In this document: piece by piece, positions 33,181-45,319 of the stretch | Numbering within the stretch: position 1 is the stretch's first letter | Layout: each line of letters starts with the position of its first letter | DNA from: Cryptomeria japonica | Lineage: Eukaryota > Streptophyta > Pinopsida > Cupressales > Cupressaceae | Length of the DNA: 64,000 nt | Assembly (NCBI RefSeq): GCF_030272615.1 | Contig: NC_081405.1 | Location: 313,061,735 to 313,125,734, forward strand | Direction of reading: 5' to 3' | Notes under the pieces: model-generated | The model's database searches: none | What the model was told of the DNA's origin: nothing | The model's input: only the letters and a program-made list of their open reading frames with translations | Program-made: the position numbers and the translations under genes

Positions 33181-34600
33181 TGAGGTTGGTTGCAAAAAGC
33201 TACTCTCGAGTTGAGGGTGTTGATTATGGTGAGATATTTTCTTCTATTGCAAAAATGACATCAATTAGAGTTTTGCTTTCTATTGTTGTTGCTTATGATT
33301 TTGAGTTAGAGAAAATGGATGTGAAAACTGCTTTCCTTCATGGTGATTTGGAGGAGGATATTTATATTACATGACCAGAGAACTATGTGGTGAAAGGTAA
33401 ATGTAATTTGGTCTATAAATTAAAAAATCTTTGTATGGCCTCAAATAGAGTCCTACGATGTGGTACTAGAAATTTGATACATATGTGCTGAGTTTGGGAT
33501 TTGAACGTTCTAAATAAGATCACTGTGTTTATTATAAATTTGATGGTGAACATTTCTTGTACATTGCATTGTATGTTGATGATATGTTATGTATTGGTAA
33601 AGGGAAAGGTATGATTTCAGAACTGAAGTCTCAACTCTCTGCTAAATTTGTAATGAAAGATCTTGGTGTAGCAAAGCACATTTTTGGGATGGAAATTAAA
33701 AGAGATAGAGTGAACAAAAAGTTATAGCTAGGCCAGAGTAAGTATGTGAATTCAGTGTTACAGAGGTTCAACATGCAAGATTGTAGACCATTATGTGTTG
33801 CTTTTGTAGTTGGAATGAAATTATCTACTGCAAATTGTCCTACATCCCCACTGGTGATGGAAGACATGAGAAAAGTGACTTACCAAAGTGCAGTTGGAAT
33901 TTTGATGTATGTTATGGTTTGTACTAGACTAGACATTGCCCAAGCAGCAAGACTTCTGTCTAGATATATGTCTAATCCCGGTAGAGTTCATTGGGATACA
34001 GTCAAAAGAGTCTTCAGATATTTGAAGGGTACCTCAGAGTATTATTTGTGTTATCATTGTAATTTAGTTGGAGACATGATTTCCCTTGATATTCGTGGTT
34101 ATATGGATTTAGACTGGGTAGGTGATATTGATAGCAGAAGATCCACTAGTGCTTATGTGTTTGCTTTATTTATTGTTGCAATTAGTTGGATGAGTAAGCG
34201 AAAGGCTATGGTTGCTTTATCCATTACTCAAGAAGAGTATATGGTAGCTACTCATGCTTGTAAAGAGGCCATTTGGATTAAGAGACAGTGTTTAGATATT
34301 GGAATAAAACAAGGAGCAGTGACAATATATTGTGATAGTAAGAGTGATCTCCCTAGCTAAGAACCCGACATTTCATGCCCGAACCAAGCACATTTATGTT
34401 CAGTATCATTCTATCAGAGATATGGTCTAAGATGGTAAGGTGAAGATGGCCAAGGTAGAAAATTTGATGAATTTGGTATATTCTTTAACTAAGGTTGTGA
34501 GCACAAAGAAGTTCAAATGGTGTTCGGAGTCTATGGGCCTCATGGCCCGTAGCAATTGATTCATTGTGTTGATACTCCCTTTGCTCTTGCAAGGTGTTTG
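33181..34600 (+). pseudogene. Ty1/copia pol remnant, reverse transcriptase and RNase H (continues 12215-13071)
   Basis: From 33185 the frame reads RLVAKSYSRVEG, FSSIAKMTSIRVLLS and MDVKTAFLHGDLEEDIY, the first reverse transcriptase blocks of Ty1/copia. The catalytic YVDD is at 33572-33583 in a shifted frame. RNase H is at 33746-34360, with DLDWVGDIDSRRSTSAYVF, TQEEY and CDSKS for the acidic residues. After a shift, KNPTFHARTKHI and KFKWCSESMGLM close the polyprotein near 34560. Frameshifts and stops inactivate it. The join with the left half is exact once element A and one target copy are removed. Confidence 0.92.
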
Positions 34601-35475
34601 ACAAGTGGGAGAATTTCAGGAAAATGGTGTCTCAACCTTGCATTTACATTCGGTTACTATTTATAGTAATTTTTCCTTTGAGCATGAAATGGTGTGAAAT
34701 CATCCTTGAAGCTTCTAGCTGGCTAGATAAGCATGCTGGTAAAGTTTCGTCACAAGATCACAACTTGTTTTGAAGATATTAAAGTTTCCATTTTGGAGGG
34801 GTCTAATGAAAGGTTTAAATTTGATTTTGAGGACTTTAGAGGTCTTGAAATGCCTTGAAAAGTTGGCATAAGAAGCGTAGCAACTTACAAGGAAATAGAG
34901 CACTTCATGAGCTTTTTGGCACTTCAAACAATTTGTTAATAAGACACAGAGTTTTCAAGTTATGGCCTCTGAAAGTTTGTACTCTTGAAAAAGAAAATAT
35001 AAAATGTACCAGACACATAAATGAGTTGTAAAAGGGAGGGACATGTTTTGATGTGTATTTTAACATGTCATAGGGCATCTAGAAGGGAGATAAGGTTGGC
35101 TACACCTCATTGGGTGGTTTTAGCCCACGGTTTTGTAATACTGTTTCATGGTTTCTTGTATTGTATCTCCTATATATGAGGTGCATGAGATAAAGGTTGT
35201 GTGTAAGAGTCTTATGACTATTGAGTTACCTTTTAATCTCTGATTAGTGGTACCCCTTCAAAGATCTTTCTCTGCAAGTATATTGTAATATGTTTTTCAT
35301 TGTTGAATAATATATTGGGCGACTTTTAGAGTGTGGGGTTTTTCCCCTAAAAGGGTTTTCCCCCCATAAATCATTGTGTTATGGTTTGAATCTTATTATG
35401 TCTATTTTTGTTTTATGTAACTATTGTGATGATCTGTAATTTTTTTTGCATTACCCTCCTCTCAAGGTTAGTGTA
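34601..35475 (+). repeat. Polypurine tract and 3' LTR of the plus-strand copia
   Basis: ACAAGTGGGAGAAT (34601-34614) is the polypurine tract after pol. What follows has LTR signals: TATATATGAGG near 35171, and a stem GGTTTTTCCCCTAAAAGGG with TGTGTTATGG after it (35334-35384). The exact end is not certain because the partner LTR is not in the window. Confidence 0.65.
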
Positions 35476-36989
35476 GGAAGTTGTTCCGCTACTTGACTTC
35501 CTTACAAATATCTCTTAATTTTGCTATAGGAAAATTTATGAAATTGCATGAACTAACTTCCTTAAGGATTAATTTCTTGTTGTGCATTCACAGAGTCATT
35601 TTACCTTATCTAATTCCATATACCATTATCTATCATGTAATGCTTAAGATATTCTTATGGTTCCAACTTTGGATAGCATTGTTATACCAACCTTTGACTT
35701 TGACCATTACCCTAAACTCCAATTTTATATAAATAATTTGATTGTAGTTTGGTGACACATGAATACATGAAATAAGAAGTCATGTAAATATTTTCTCTAG
35801 TGTGTCATTTTTTAATGCAACTCATCATTGATCGCTTGGGCCCAATGCATAGGATATTCCCTAGTGAGAATAAAATTGATGGATCCATATATCCATGGAT
35901 ATAATGTGAAAGCTTTAGGAATCCATACAACATTAGTAAGTAGATTTATTGCATCTTTTATCTCCTATTTGAACTCATTCATATAGAATATCTTGGGAAT
36001 TTTCAACAAAGTAAACTTCATATTATCATCCAACCATTTCTCATGAATCTTAGCCCTACATTTGATTGCATGGTCATAATATGAGTTTTCCAACTCAACC
36101 TTATTTAGAAATGTGTGAACTAGTGTATTTGAATATTTAAAGTGAAAGCTATTTCTTTGAGAGTCAATTCTGCATAAACCATTCCCTCTTTCACCATCTT
36201 TATTTGATTAGGGTTATAGTTGTGAATACACTCTCGGATAAACTTTGGTGATTCAATCAACATGGAAATACATCTAGCTCTATATAATTCTATATGAACT
36301 AAGAAATTTATAGAAAGGTATGAAATTGGGGACATCATTCTTTTTGTGAAAGCTAACCATGCTTTCATGTTCCATATTGGTGTTAGAAATGCATTGATGA
36401 CTTAATTTTTTGTCTTTGAGAAGATTCCTTCAAATTTTGCTTTCATGACATGTAATTTGCAGTTATTTTTGCCTATTTTAAAATCCACCAAATTACCATA
36501 CAATAGAGAGTGTATTTTCCTATTTATTTATTCTTTTCAAACCAATATTACAAAAATCACAACTAATAAAATCTTTTAATTTCAGAAAATTGAACATGAA
36601 AGATTAAAATGATGGAAATTGACAACTTTACATACGTGATGAAGTATGTTTCAATATGCACAAAATATTACACCTTCAAATGTTATGCTATTTAATCTCC
36701 TTCCTCTCAACATCGAAAGAAATTTTATAGTGAAATTATGAAGTCTCAAGTCTTGTAGAAGAACTATTCAAGTCTTTTGAAATAAATATTTTAATCATCT
36801 TGAGAAATTTCTAAAATAAATTTGTAAGAAACAAACAATTAATTTAGAGATATTTTTGGGTCTTGCGTCTAATTGTTATAGCAAGTTAGTACTTATCTTA
36901 GTCAATTAGACATTCATCAACGCATAATTAAACTTTAGTTCCTATCATTTTTGCACTTGGAATCATATGTTTAGTTCACACATAGTTGA

Positions 36990-37071
<82 letters not shown>

Positions 37072-37387
37072 TTATCCTTTATTTTTTTCCTCTTTTTGTT
37101 CAAACGAGACTTATTTGGTAAAGTCATGTCTTTCTCATAGATATTTCCATTTCTATTTTTGTATTTTCTTTCTACAATACAATTTTTACAAACTAACAAG
37201 AAAGTGACATGTTTCATCTTTTAAATTTCAAGTTTTAGGAGTGCATTTGGTACTTTCATCATAGTAATGCTTCAATCTTCCAACTAGGATTCTACTTTTT
37301 GCAATTTTGGGTATTTTTTAGTCATTTGAAAATGTAGGTAAGAAAACATGGAAACAAACTCTCTTTTATATTGGTTTTCTTTCTTCC
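35476..37387. other. Unassigned AT-rich stretch with a weak ORF remnant
   Basis: A minus-strand frame at 36120-36368 (FIRECIHNYNPNQIKMV, then ELTLKEIAFTLNIQ) looks coding-like and continues with stops to about 35820. I do not know the family; it may be a remnant of a plant retrotransposon extra ORF. Beyond it there is only AT-rich sequence and the CT microsatellite. Confidence 0.4.
36993..37067. repeat. (CT)n microsatellite
   Basis: About 37 uninterrupted CT dinucleotides. Translations over it (Ser/Leu repeats) are artefacts. Confidence 0.95.
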
Positions 37388-37392
37388 TATCA

Positions 37393-38126
37393 TGTGGAGG
37401 ATACAAAATCCTTCAAGCTAGGTGGACCCAAACACAAATAGAGACTGTTTCTCAATTCCCAAATAGCTGGGAAAAAAACCACATGAAATAAATTCAAAAC
37501 ACACAAGGAGACATGCAAGCTTTCTTTCTTTCTATTCAACTGAACCGAAGATTAAAAAATAAATAGTTCACAAACTTTAAACTAAGTATGAATTACAAAT
37601 CTATAGGCAACCATTAGGAGTTGTTTTGTTCTACATAAAATGGAGCTTCTCTGAGCTCACTAGAATGCTCACTTGGATCTTCTCACTAGAATGCTCACTC
37701 GGAGCTGCACATAGTCAGGAGTAATCACTACTCAACTAGCACACCATACAATCAGGAGCTATCTTGATAAACTAACAAATAACACACAAACACACAAGCT
37801 GTTGCTATTCACAATATTATTGGTACTCACTCTTGAGTTGCACTTCTCTTTGATCTGTTGATTTGAACTGGACATACTCTGTCTCACAAAATCTAGAGAA
37901 CATTCTCTCTTTTTGTCCACATGTTGTCCATTCAAAATTTCCTCTCAGAATTTCAAAATCAAAATTACCTACCAAATTAATTGCTTTGCTTCACATCGGT
38001 AGCTATTGGATGGAGATCCCAAAGTCAATCTCCTCCAAGATGTTCTTCTACAACTCTCTAGATAGGTAATTGGGGAGTTGCATGTGGGGAAAACCTACAG
38101 ACTCAGGGAAAACATAAGTTCCAACA
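37393..38126 (-). repeat. 3' LTR of the minus-strand copia
   Basis: The LTR is 734 bp, plus strand TGTGGAGGATAC...TTCCAACA. The polypurine tract (minus GGACAAAGGGGGAG, 38127-38140) abuts it. Confidence 0.93.
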
Positions 38127-38153
38127 CTCCCCCTTTGTCCAGACCCAACAAAA

Positions 38154-41100
38154 TTAATCAAAATCTACTATGCCTAGATTTCTCCTTAGGCGCTCAAAGT
38201 TGTCTTTTCCCAATGGCTTGGTAAAAAATTTTGCTAGCTGCTACCAAACTTGCAAAATTCCAATTTTATTTCACCACTATCAACCAAACTTATAATGAAG
38301 TGATACCTAATTTCAATGTTCTTGCTTCTTCCATGAAACACAAGGTTTTTGCTCAATGCAATCGATGAAACATCATCACAAAAGATCATTGTTCCATCCT
38401 TTTGTTCTTCCTTTAAATCTGCTAAGACTCTTCTTATCCAAATAGCTTGACATGTTGTTGCATTTGTTGCTATATACCTAGCCTCATCTATTGATAGGGA
38501 AATAATTGGTTGATTCTTAGAAACACATACTAGGATATTCTCTTCCTATCATCTAAACACATATGAAACACATACTTGAATATTCTCTTCCTATCATCTA
38601 AACTTCCTACCCAATCACTATTTGTGTAGCCAATCAACCTAGAATCGCTCTTATCATTATATAAAATGCCATATACCTTGGTACCATTCACATACCTCAG
38701 GATTATCTTACCTTCTTGCCAATGGGTATCCTTTGGAGTCTCCAAAAATCTAGAAATCAGACTCACTGCATGCATTATATCAGGCCTAGTTGCTATCAAA
38801 TACATCAAGCTTCCAACCAAACTCTTAAACCTAATCGCATCAATACTACTATTGCAATCTTCCTTGCTCAAATTAAGACCTATGACTATTGGTGTTGGTG
38901 TAGGCTTTCTACCATACATTCTAACTCTCTTCAAGATCTCATTAGAATTTCTTTCTTGAGAGATAAAAACACCATCATGCATTTTTTTTACTTCTATTCC
39001 TAGAAAATACCTCAAGAGACCTAAATCTGTCATTTCACACTCTCTTTTCATGGCCACTTTAAAATTGGCAATGAGGAAATCATCGTCCCCAGTGAAAACT
39101 AAATCATCAACATACAAGACAACAATGAGAATCTTACCATTAGTTGTCTTGATGTAAAGAGTGGGCTCCCCATTGCTTTTTCCAAAGCCATTTCTAATTG
39201 AGTATGAGTCAATATTGTTGTACCATTCTTGTGGAGCTTGCTTCAACCCCTAAAGAGCCTTCTTTAGCCTATATACCTTGCCTTCATGACCCAGAACTTC
39301 ATAACTAGGTGGCTTCTCCACATAAACCTCTTCTTTTAGCACTCCATTAAGGACGGTGGACATCACATCCATTTGAAATACCTTCCATTTGTGTTGGGCT
39401 GCAATAGCTATGACTTCTCGCATGGTCTCCATTCTTGCAACGGGAGCATACTTCTCATCATAGTCTCCCCCGAACTACTGTTTGTACTCCTTGACCACTA
39501 ATCTTGCCTTGTGGATCTGTATGCTTCCTTCAACATTTCTGGTGGTCTTGTAGACCCATTTAACTCCAATGAATTTATTGTTGGGAGGCAAATCAGTTAA
39601 CTCCCAAGTATCATTCCTCTCTATTTTATCTATTTCCTCATCCATGGCCTCACACCATTTCTCCTCTTTAATAGCATCCTCAAAATAAATCGAATCACTA
39701 TGAGAAAAAAATGAAAAATTCACATTTTCATCAAACCCATCATCATACCTTTCACATTGGTAGATCTTCCTTGGACTCTTGGTCCTCTTTGGCATTAGGG
39801 AGGTGAGAATGGGGTCTGAACTCTCACTATACTACTGCTACACTTCTATGCAGACTTTGATCTATACTATCGGGAGCATTTAGGAGATGATTTGTTGGCT
39901 TCTTCCTGTTTCTGTTAGGAGTTGTCTGGAGCTATCGAGAGATCTCAGGAGTTGTTTGGATCTGACGAGAACTCATGAATTTTAAGAATTTTGTGACAGT
40001 ATTCTTGACTACCTGTCTCCATCAGGAGATGTCATGATCTATCAGGAGATGTCAGGAGCCATCACAACATCTTCCCAATCTTCATGCTCATCATCATCAT
40101 CAATGGGTACATTTTGTGAGGTGGACAAATAGGTATCCATCGAACCATCCCATGACTCATTCTCCAAGAACTCAACATCTTTACTAATGAAGATCTTCTT
40201 GGTGATGGGGTTGTATAGTCTATATGCCTTGGAATCAACTATATATCTCGTGAAAATTCATTTCTCACCCTTGTCATCCAGCTTTTGCCTCTTCTCCTTT
40301 GCCACATGAGCATATGCCACACACACAAACACTCTAAGGTGCTCAACCGTCCACTTGCACTTATACCATGCCTCTTGTAGAATCTTGTCACGAACCACCT
40401 TGGTTGGACTTCTATTTATCAAACAAACTACTATTTCTATAGCCTCTCCCCAATATTCATTTTGAAATACCTTTTCCTTAAGCATTCTCCTTGTCATCTC
40501 AACAATGGTCATATTATTCCTCTCAACCACTCCATTTTGTTGCGGACTATATGCGGCTATTAGCTCCTTGATGCCATTTTGCTTGCAAAATTCATAAAAG
40601 CATTAGAGGTATACTCTCCTCCATGATCTGACCTTAGGACCTTTATGCAATGTCAACTCTCTTTTTTAAGCTTGGGCTTTAGACAACAAAAACTTATCAA
40701 AAGGTTTAGATTTGATCTTCAACAAATAAACCCATGTCCTATGACTGAAATCATCAATAAAGGCCATAAAATATTGGCTGCTACCACTAGACAAGGTTTA
40801 CACAGGGCCAACCAAATTAGTATGCACCAGCTCCAATGGTTCTCTTTCTCTTCTTGAGTTGCCTTTTTGAAAGGGCAGTCTATGTTACTTACCTAAAATG
40901 CAAGCCTGACACTTTCTACTGGGCTCTTCTATGCTTGGAAAACCATATACCATTCTTTTCTTAGACAATAAACTCAAACCAACATAACCTAAGTACCCAT
41001 ACCTAAGATTCCATAGCTTGGAGGGGTCTTCAATTAGGCTTTTGAAAGCCTTCAACTACGACACTTATGTACATGCTTTCTTGGGAGATGCAACTACGGA

Positions 41101-42481
41101 CTGAGAAGAGAAACATGTCTCTATTCTCAAAGAAAACATTCAGTTCTTTGTCATTTTAACTACCACAACAACTTTCTTACTCCCATCTTTGTCAAAAATA
41201 ACACTCACCCTTCTCTATCAATAACTTGTATCCATTTTGGATCAACTATCCAACACTCATGAGATTATGTTTAATGCTCGAAGAAAAGTAAACATTCTCA
41301 ATCTCCTTCTTCTTAGCTTGCTTGGTACTGATCATAATACATCCTCTTCCTTCAACTAGAACTATTCGATTATTCCCGGTTTTGATCTTAAACTTGACAT
41401 TTTCGTCAATAAAAGAGAACAAAATCTCATTACCACTCATTTGGTTACTGCAACCGATGTCTAAATATCAAATTTTAGGTTTTCCTTGATCACCAATGTT
41501 GCACATGATGAAGATTGTGGATTGATTATTTTCACCCACATTCATATCAGCCACATTGACAGTCTGCCTTGGTTGGTTACCCTTCTTTTTTCAGCAATGT
41601 CTTGCATAATGCCCAAATTTTTGGCAGTTAAAAAATTCTACATTACTCTTGTCATACTTTTGATTCAAAGTGTTGTTCTTCTTGCCTTATTTGGAGTTAT
41701 TTTGAGAGTTGCTCACTCCCTCTTGGCTGTTAGCTCATCTTGAGCTATCTTCATTACCACGACCTTTGCCTCTTGAAATCCTACCATTTCCTCCTCTCCC
41801 CCTGCCTCCTGCATTGGCTTGAGGTTTGAAAGCTTTCTCTTGGGAAGATGTAGTAGACCTATTCAGGTGTTGCTCATGGATTTGAAGACAACTCATCAAT
41901 TCATGAACTATCAATGTTGATAAATCCTTTGCCTCTTCAATGGAAATCACATTTGCATCAAATTTTGATGACAAACTTCTAAGGATTTTCTCCACAATCC
42001 TCTACTCCATGGTTCATCCACTTGTCCCTAGTTGGTTGAATAAAATAGAGACTTGTATAAAATTATGAAATTGACTCATTTTCCTTCATTTGAAGGGTCT
42101 CAAAATCTATTCTAATCATTTGGAGCTTCACCAATCTAACTTTGTCAATCCCCTTGTAACTGGTTTGAAGGATTTCCCATGCTTCCTTAGCATAGTTAGC
42201 TGCTGAGGCACTATTTTGGGAAATATGGCCTCTATCAAGGCTTCTTTGATCAAACTAAATGCCTTAGCTTCTTTTCTCCTTATCTCCCTCAATGGGTTCT
42301 TTTGATTGTTTATGAGGGTAGGATACTAAGATGGATCAGTTATATCCACAAACCCAATTGCACAAAGTTCCCACAAATCATTTGCAACCATGATGGTCTT
42401 CATCTTCTTGGTGCAAACATCATAATTTTGTCCATTAAAGGACGAAGGCAAATACCAACTCTTTCCTTCATCTCCAACCAT
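38154..42481 (-). pseudogene. Ty1/copia Gag-Pol polyprotein, broken
   Basis: The ATG is at 42481 and the frame ends at a TAA at 38154. Gag: SWYLPSSFNGQNYDVCTKKM, then a Gly/Arg-rich stretch and a CCHC remnant (FNCQKFGHYARHC, 41610-41650). Protease: LDIGCSNQMSG (about 41430), where the family has DSGAS. Integrase C-terminal part: VERNNMTIVEMTRRML (40500 region) and LRVFVCVAYAHV. Reverse transcriptase: WELTDLPP, GVKWVYKTTRN, QMDVMSTVLNGVL, and YVDD at 39102-39113. RNase H: TNSDWVGSLDDRKR, with a tandem duplication at about 38520-38605 that repeats the DDRKR segment. Stops interrupt the gag, integrase core and RNase H regions, so it is a pseudogene. The family copies RNA into DNA in virus-like particles and integrates it. 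Confidence 0.92.
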
Positions 42482-42556
42482 GTCTCCTACACACAAAACT
42501 CAAACACCCAAAAAATACAAATATCTTTATCACAAGGGTTTAGGGCACTATAGCTC

Positions 42557-42572
42557 TATAGCTCTGATATCA
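42557..42572 (-). other. Primer-binding site of the minus-strand copia
   Basis: The minus strand reads TGATATCAGAGCTA next to the LTR, close to the initiator-Met site TGGTATCAGAGC. Confidence 0.75.
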
Positions 42573-43278
42573 TGTGCAGGATACAAAATCCTTCAAGCTG
42601 GGTGGACCCAAACACAAACAAAGACTGCTTTCTCAATTCCCAAACAATTGGGAGAAAACCCACATGAAATAAATTCAAAACACACAAAGAGACATGCAAT
42701 TTTTTTTATTTCTATTCAACTGAACTACAAATTACAAAATACAAAACATAAACTATAAAATAATTACAAATTATAATTCTACATGCAGTGATCAAGATCT
42801 ACTCTATTCTAAACAAAATGGAGCTTCTCTGAGCTCACTACAATGCTCACTAGGAGTTGCACACAGTCAGGAGAAATCTTTGCTCAACTAACACACCATA
42901 CAGTCAGAAGCTATCTTGCTCAGCTGACAAATAACACACAAATACACAGGGTGCTGCTATTCACAATATACTTTGCACTCACTCTTGGGCTGCAGTTCTC
43001 TCTGATCTACTTATCTAAACTAGACACGTTATGTCTCACAAAATATTGAGAGCATTCTATCCTTTTGTCCACATCATGTCCATTAAAAATTCCCTCTCAA
43101 AATTTTAAATTCAAAATTACCTACCAAATTAATTGCTCTGTTTCATGTCAGTAGCTGTTGGATGGAGATCCCAAAGTCAGTCTCCTCCAGGCTGTTTTCT
43201 TGCAGGTTTCCTGACAGGTAGGTGGGGAGTTAACTGGGGAGTAGACCTATAGGCTTAGGGATAACATAAATTCCAATA
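42573..43278 (-). repeat. 5' LTR of the minus-strand copia
   Basis: The LTR is 706 bp, colinear with 37393-38126; the outer end reads TTCCAATA where the other LTR has TTCCAACA (one C-to-T change). Confidence 0.93.
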
Positions 43279-43283
43279 TATCA

Positions 43284-45179
43284 AATATCTTCAATGTACT
43301 TATTAAATATGGAGTATAAGGTTTTTGGGTTCAAATCTTGGCATGAAATCTTATATCACATACAAATTAGAAACCATCGTTTGGTTTTATCACTTTCTAC
43401 CTACCCGCATGCAATAGTTTGGGCATATCTTAGTAATTGAAATAGGACAAATGCGGGTCTACACTTAAAAATAAGATGTTTTTGTGATGTACATTTTAAG
43501 TTTATTTCCTTACCACTTAGCTTCTTTTAATCAACCTGAAATTAGAGTTGCGTCCCTATTTAACTTGAAGCAAAATTGGGTGTTTTGTGATCAGGCACAA
43601 ACTATTTCCATCTAGAATATCAAACAAAATTTTACTCAATTTTAATAAATTTGGAGACTCATCCATTGTGTAAAACTCTAAAGATCTCAAATAAGTCTTT
43701 TTGCTTCCATTCATAGTAGACTATAAAATGGCAATGGAAAATGTTTGTCTAATTTTTTGTGTGTCTTCATGATTCTTCTACTTCATCAATCTTTTGTAGA
43801 AGGATAATATCTATAATCAAGCCTACATGATTTGGTTTTCTTCTATCCAAATTTGATTTTCTTCTAAACTAAAATTTGGATAGAGTCTTGCTTCCAGTCA
43901 AGAATCCATAGCCCTGACAATTTTATCTTTTCCATTCCCTTAGACAATTCTCTATTGCTAATCAAGTATCTATAGATTTGGTAGAGATATCTAGAGCACC
44001 CAAAAGTTGATTCACTTACCTTTTATTTTCATGTTATTTCTAATATTTCCTTTTCAACTTTCTAAATTTTTAATTGTAGTAATATCAAAGCATTCACAAA
44101 ATTAAGATCTATCAAAATTAGAAAAGATGCACACATGATTTTATTATTAAAAATCCTTGTGGGAGAAAATCATGACAAAATGTTGCCTTCTATATATATT
44201 TTATTACAACTTTGTAGGTTCCAACCCTCAAAAGATAACAATTCCATCTACTAAGCTCCAACTTGGAAGAGGCTCCAATATATTGAATTTAAGAGGCTCC
44301 AACCATATATCTCACCATGTAGAATACTTCATCCTTCAAAATGTATGGTGACAATGATGTTGTTGGATCGGCCTTAGATCCCTTGAAAGACTTGAACAAT
44401 ATTCCAACTCCTTTCTCATATTTTTTCCTTGAGATTTTGTTCCAAACTTCTACTCTTAAATCCAGAATATATCTTTACAAAAAATATTCCTTCGATCTAC
44501 TCATCATGTCTAAAATTAGCCTTCAAAATATGCTCTCAAACTATAATTTTCTAGTCATATCCTTTGACACTTTTAACTCATAAGATCTATAATTTTATAC
44601 TCCAAGGTTTTCTCTCTAAGGCCTTATATTACTTCATATCTTTGTCTATTTATCCGCTCTTTACCATTGCTCTCAATTTTCTCCTTATGTCTACTCTTGA
44701 TGGATGAGAAATGTAATGAATTTGATTATGAATGACCTCCAAAAATATTTTATTTGTATGCCTCAAATGCCAAGGGTTATACCTCTTCAATGAGGTTGAC
44801 TAGCTAAGACAATACATAATCTTTATTATTTTTATTTCACCTTGAAAGTTTCACTATACATTGGGGTTGACCCCCTTGAAGAAATAATAAAAAATATTTT
44901 AAAATAAATTAAAGCCTTCTGCATGCCTTTGTGGGTGGTTGTAACTTGTCTAGACAAGTTGGCCATTGTCTTAATTTATTTTTTTCTTAAGGTGGGCATC
45001 ATTTTAAAGAGATTTTATCTTCTTAAGAACTTAATAATTTTATATAAGAGGAAGCTTTGTTTACCCTTTCTCTCTAGTTATCCATTGTTTTCCTTTGTCA
45101 ATAATGAAAAATCCCAACAATTTCCCCATTTATCACTCATAGAAACCTTATAAATTTTTGAATGTTAGTAGATGCAATT
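43284..45179. other. AT-rich stretch without recognisable gene
   Basis: Short frames at 44157, 44341 and 44923 carry no domain and look like chance. Near 44990-45120 a TATATAAGAGG and a preceding pyrimidine-rich part resemble an LTR promoter region, but ends could not be found. It may be the remains of the 3' LTR that belongs to the polypurine-like tracts at 45190-45300. Confidence 0.4.
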
Positions 45180-45189
45180 CTATAACTAA

Positions 45190-45300
45190 ATTCTCCCCCT
45201 AACCATAATGCTCTCTCTTACTTTACTTATCCCCCTTTGACATCAATGGAAAAGGGTATATGGGGACAACTGAATAAGACAATGAATATCTCCCCCTAAG
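45190..45300 (-). other. Row of three polypurine-like tracts, possible Sirevirus-type remnant
   Basis: Minus-strand GGGGGA tracts occur at 45195-45202, 45230-45237 and 45290-45297, the middle one next to CCATTGATGTCAAAGGGGG. The order and sequence resemble the polypurine groups of elements A to D. No LTR boundary was found, so this is tentative. Confidence 0.35.
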
Positions 45301-45319
45301 CTCTTCCCTTTCCCAAAAT

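Larger units (their letters stand above)
37393..43278 (-). mobile_element. Complete but mutated Ty1/copia retrotransposon
   Basis: LTRs are 37393-38126 and 42573-43278, and both flanks are TATCA (37388-37392 and 43279-43283), a perfect 5-bp target duplication. The order from right to left is LTR, primer-binding site, gag, protease, integrase, reverse transcriptase, RNase H, polypurine tract, LTR, which is the Ty1/copia order. Many frameshifts and stops make it inactive. Of all the elements here, this is the only one with all parts of an autonomous element. Confidence 0.95.

Noticed and set aside
35820-36430. Possible host gene on the minus strand
   Set aside because: Only one frame of 82 codons is open and the extension has many stops; kept only as a note in the unassigned stretch.
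36986-37207. Plus-strand ORF starting with Ser-Leu repeats, like a signal peptide
   Set aside because: Produced by the (CT)n microsatellite; the rest has no features of a protein.
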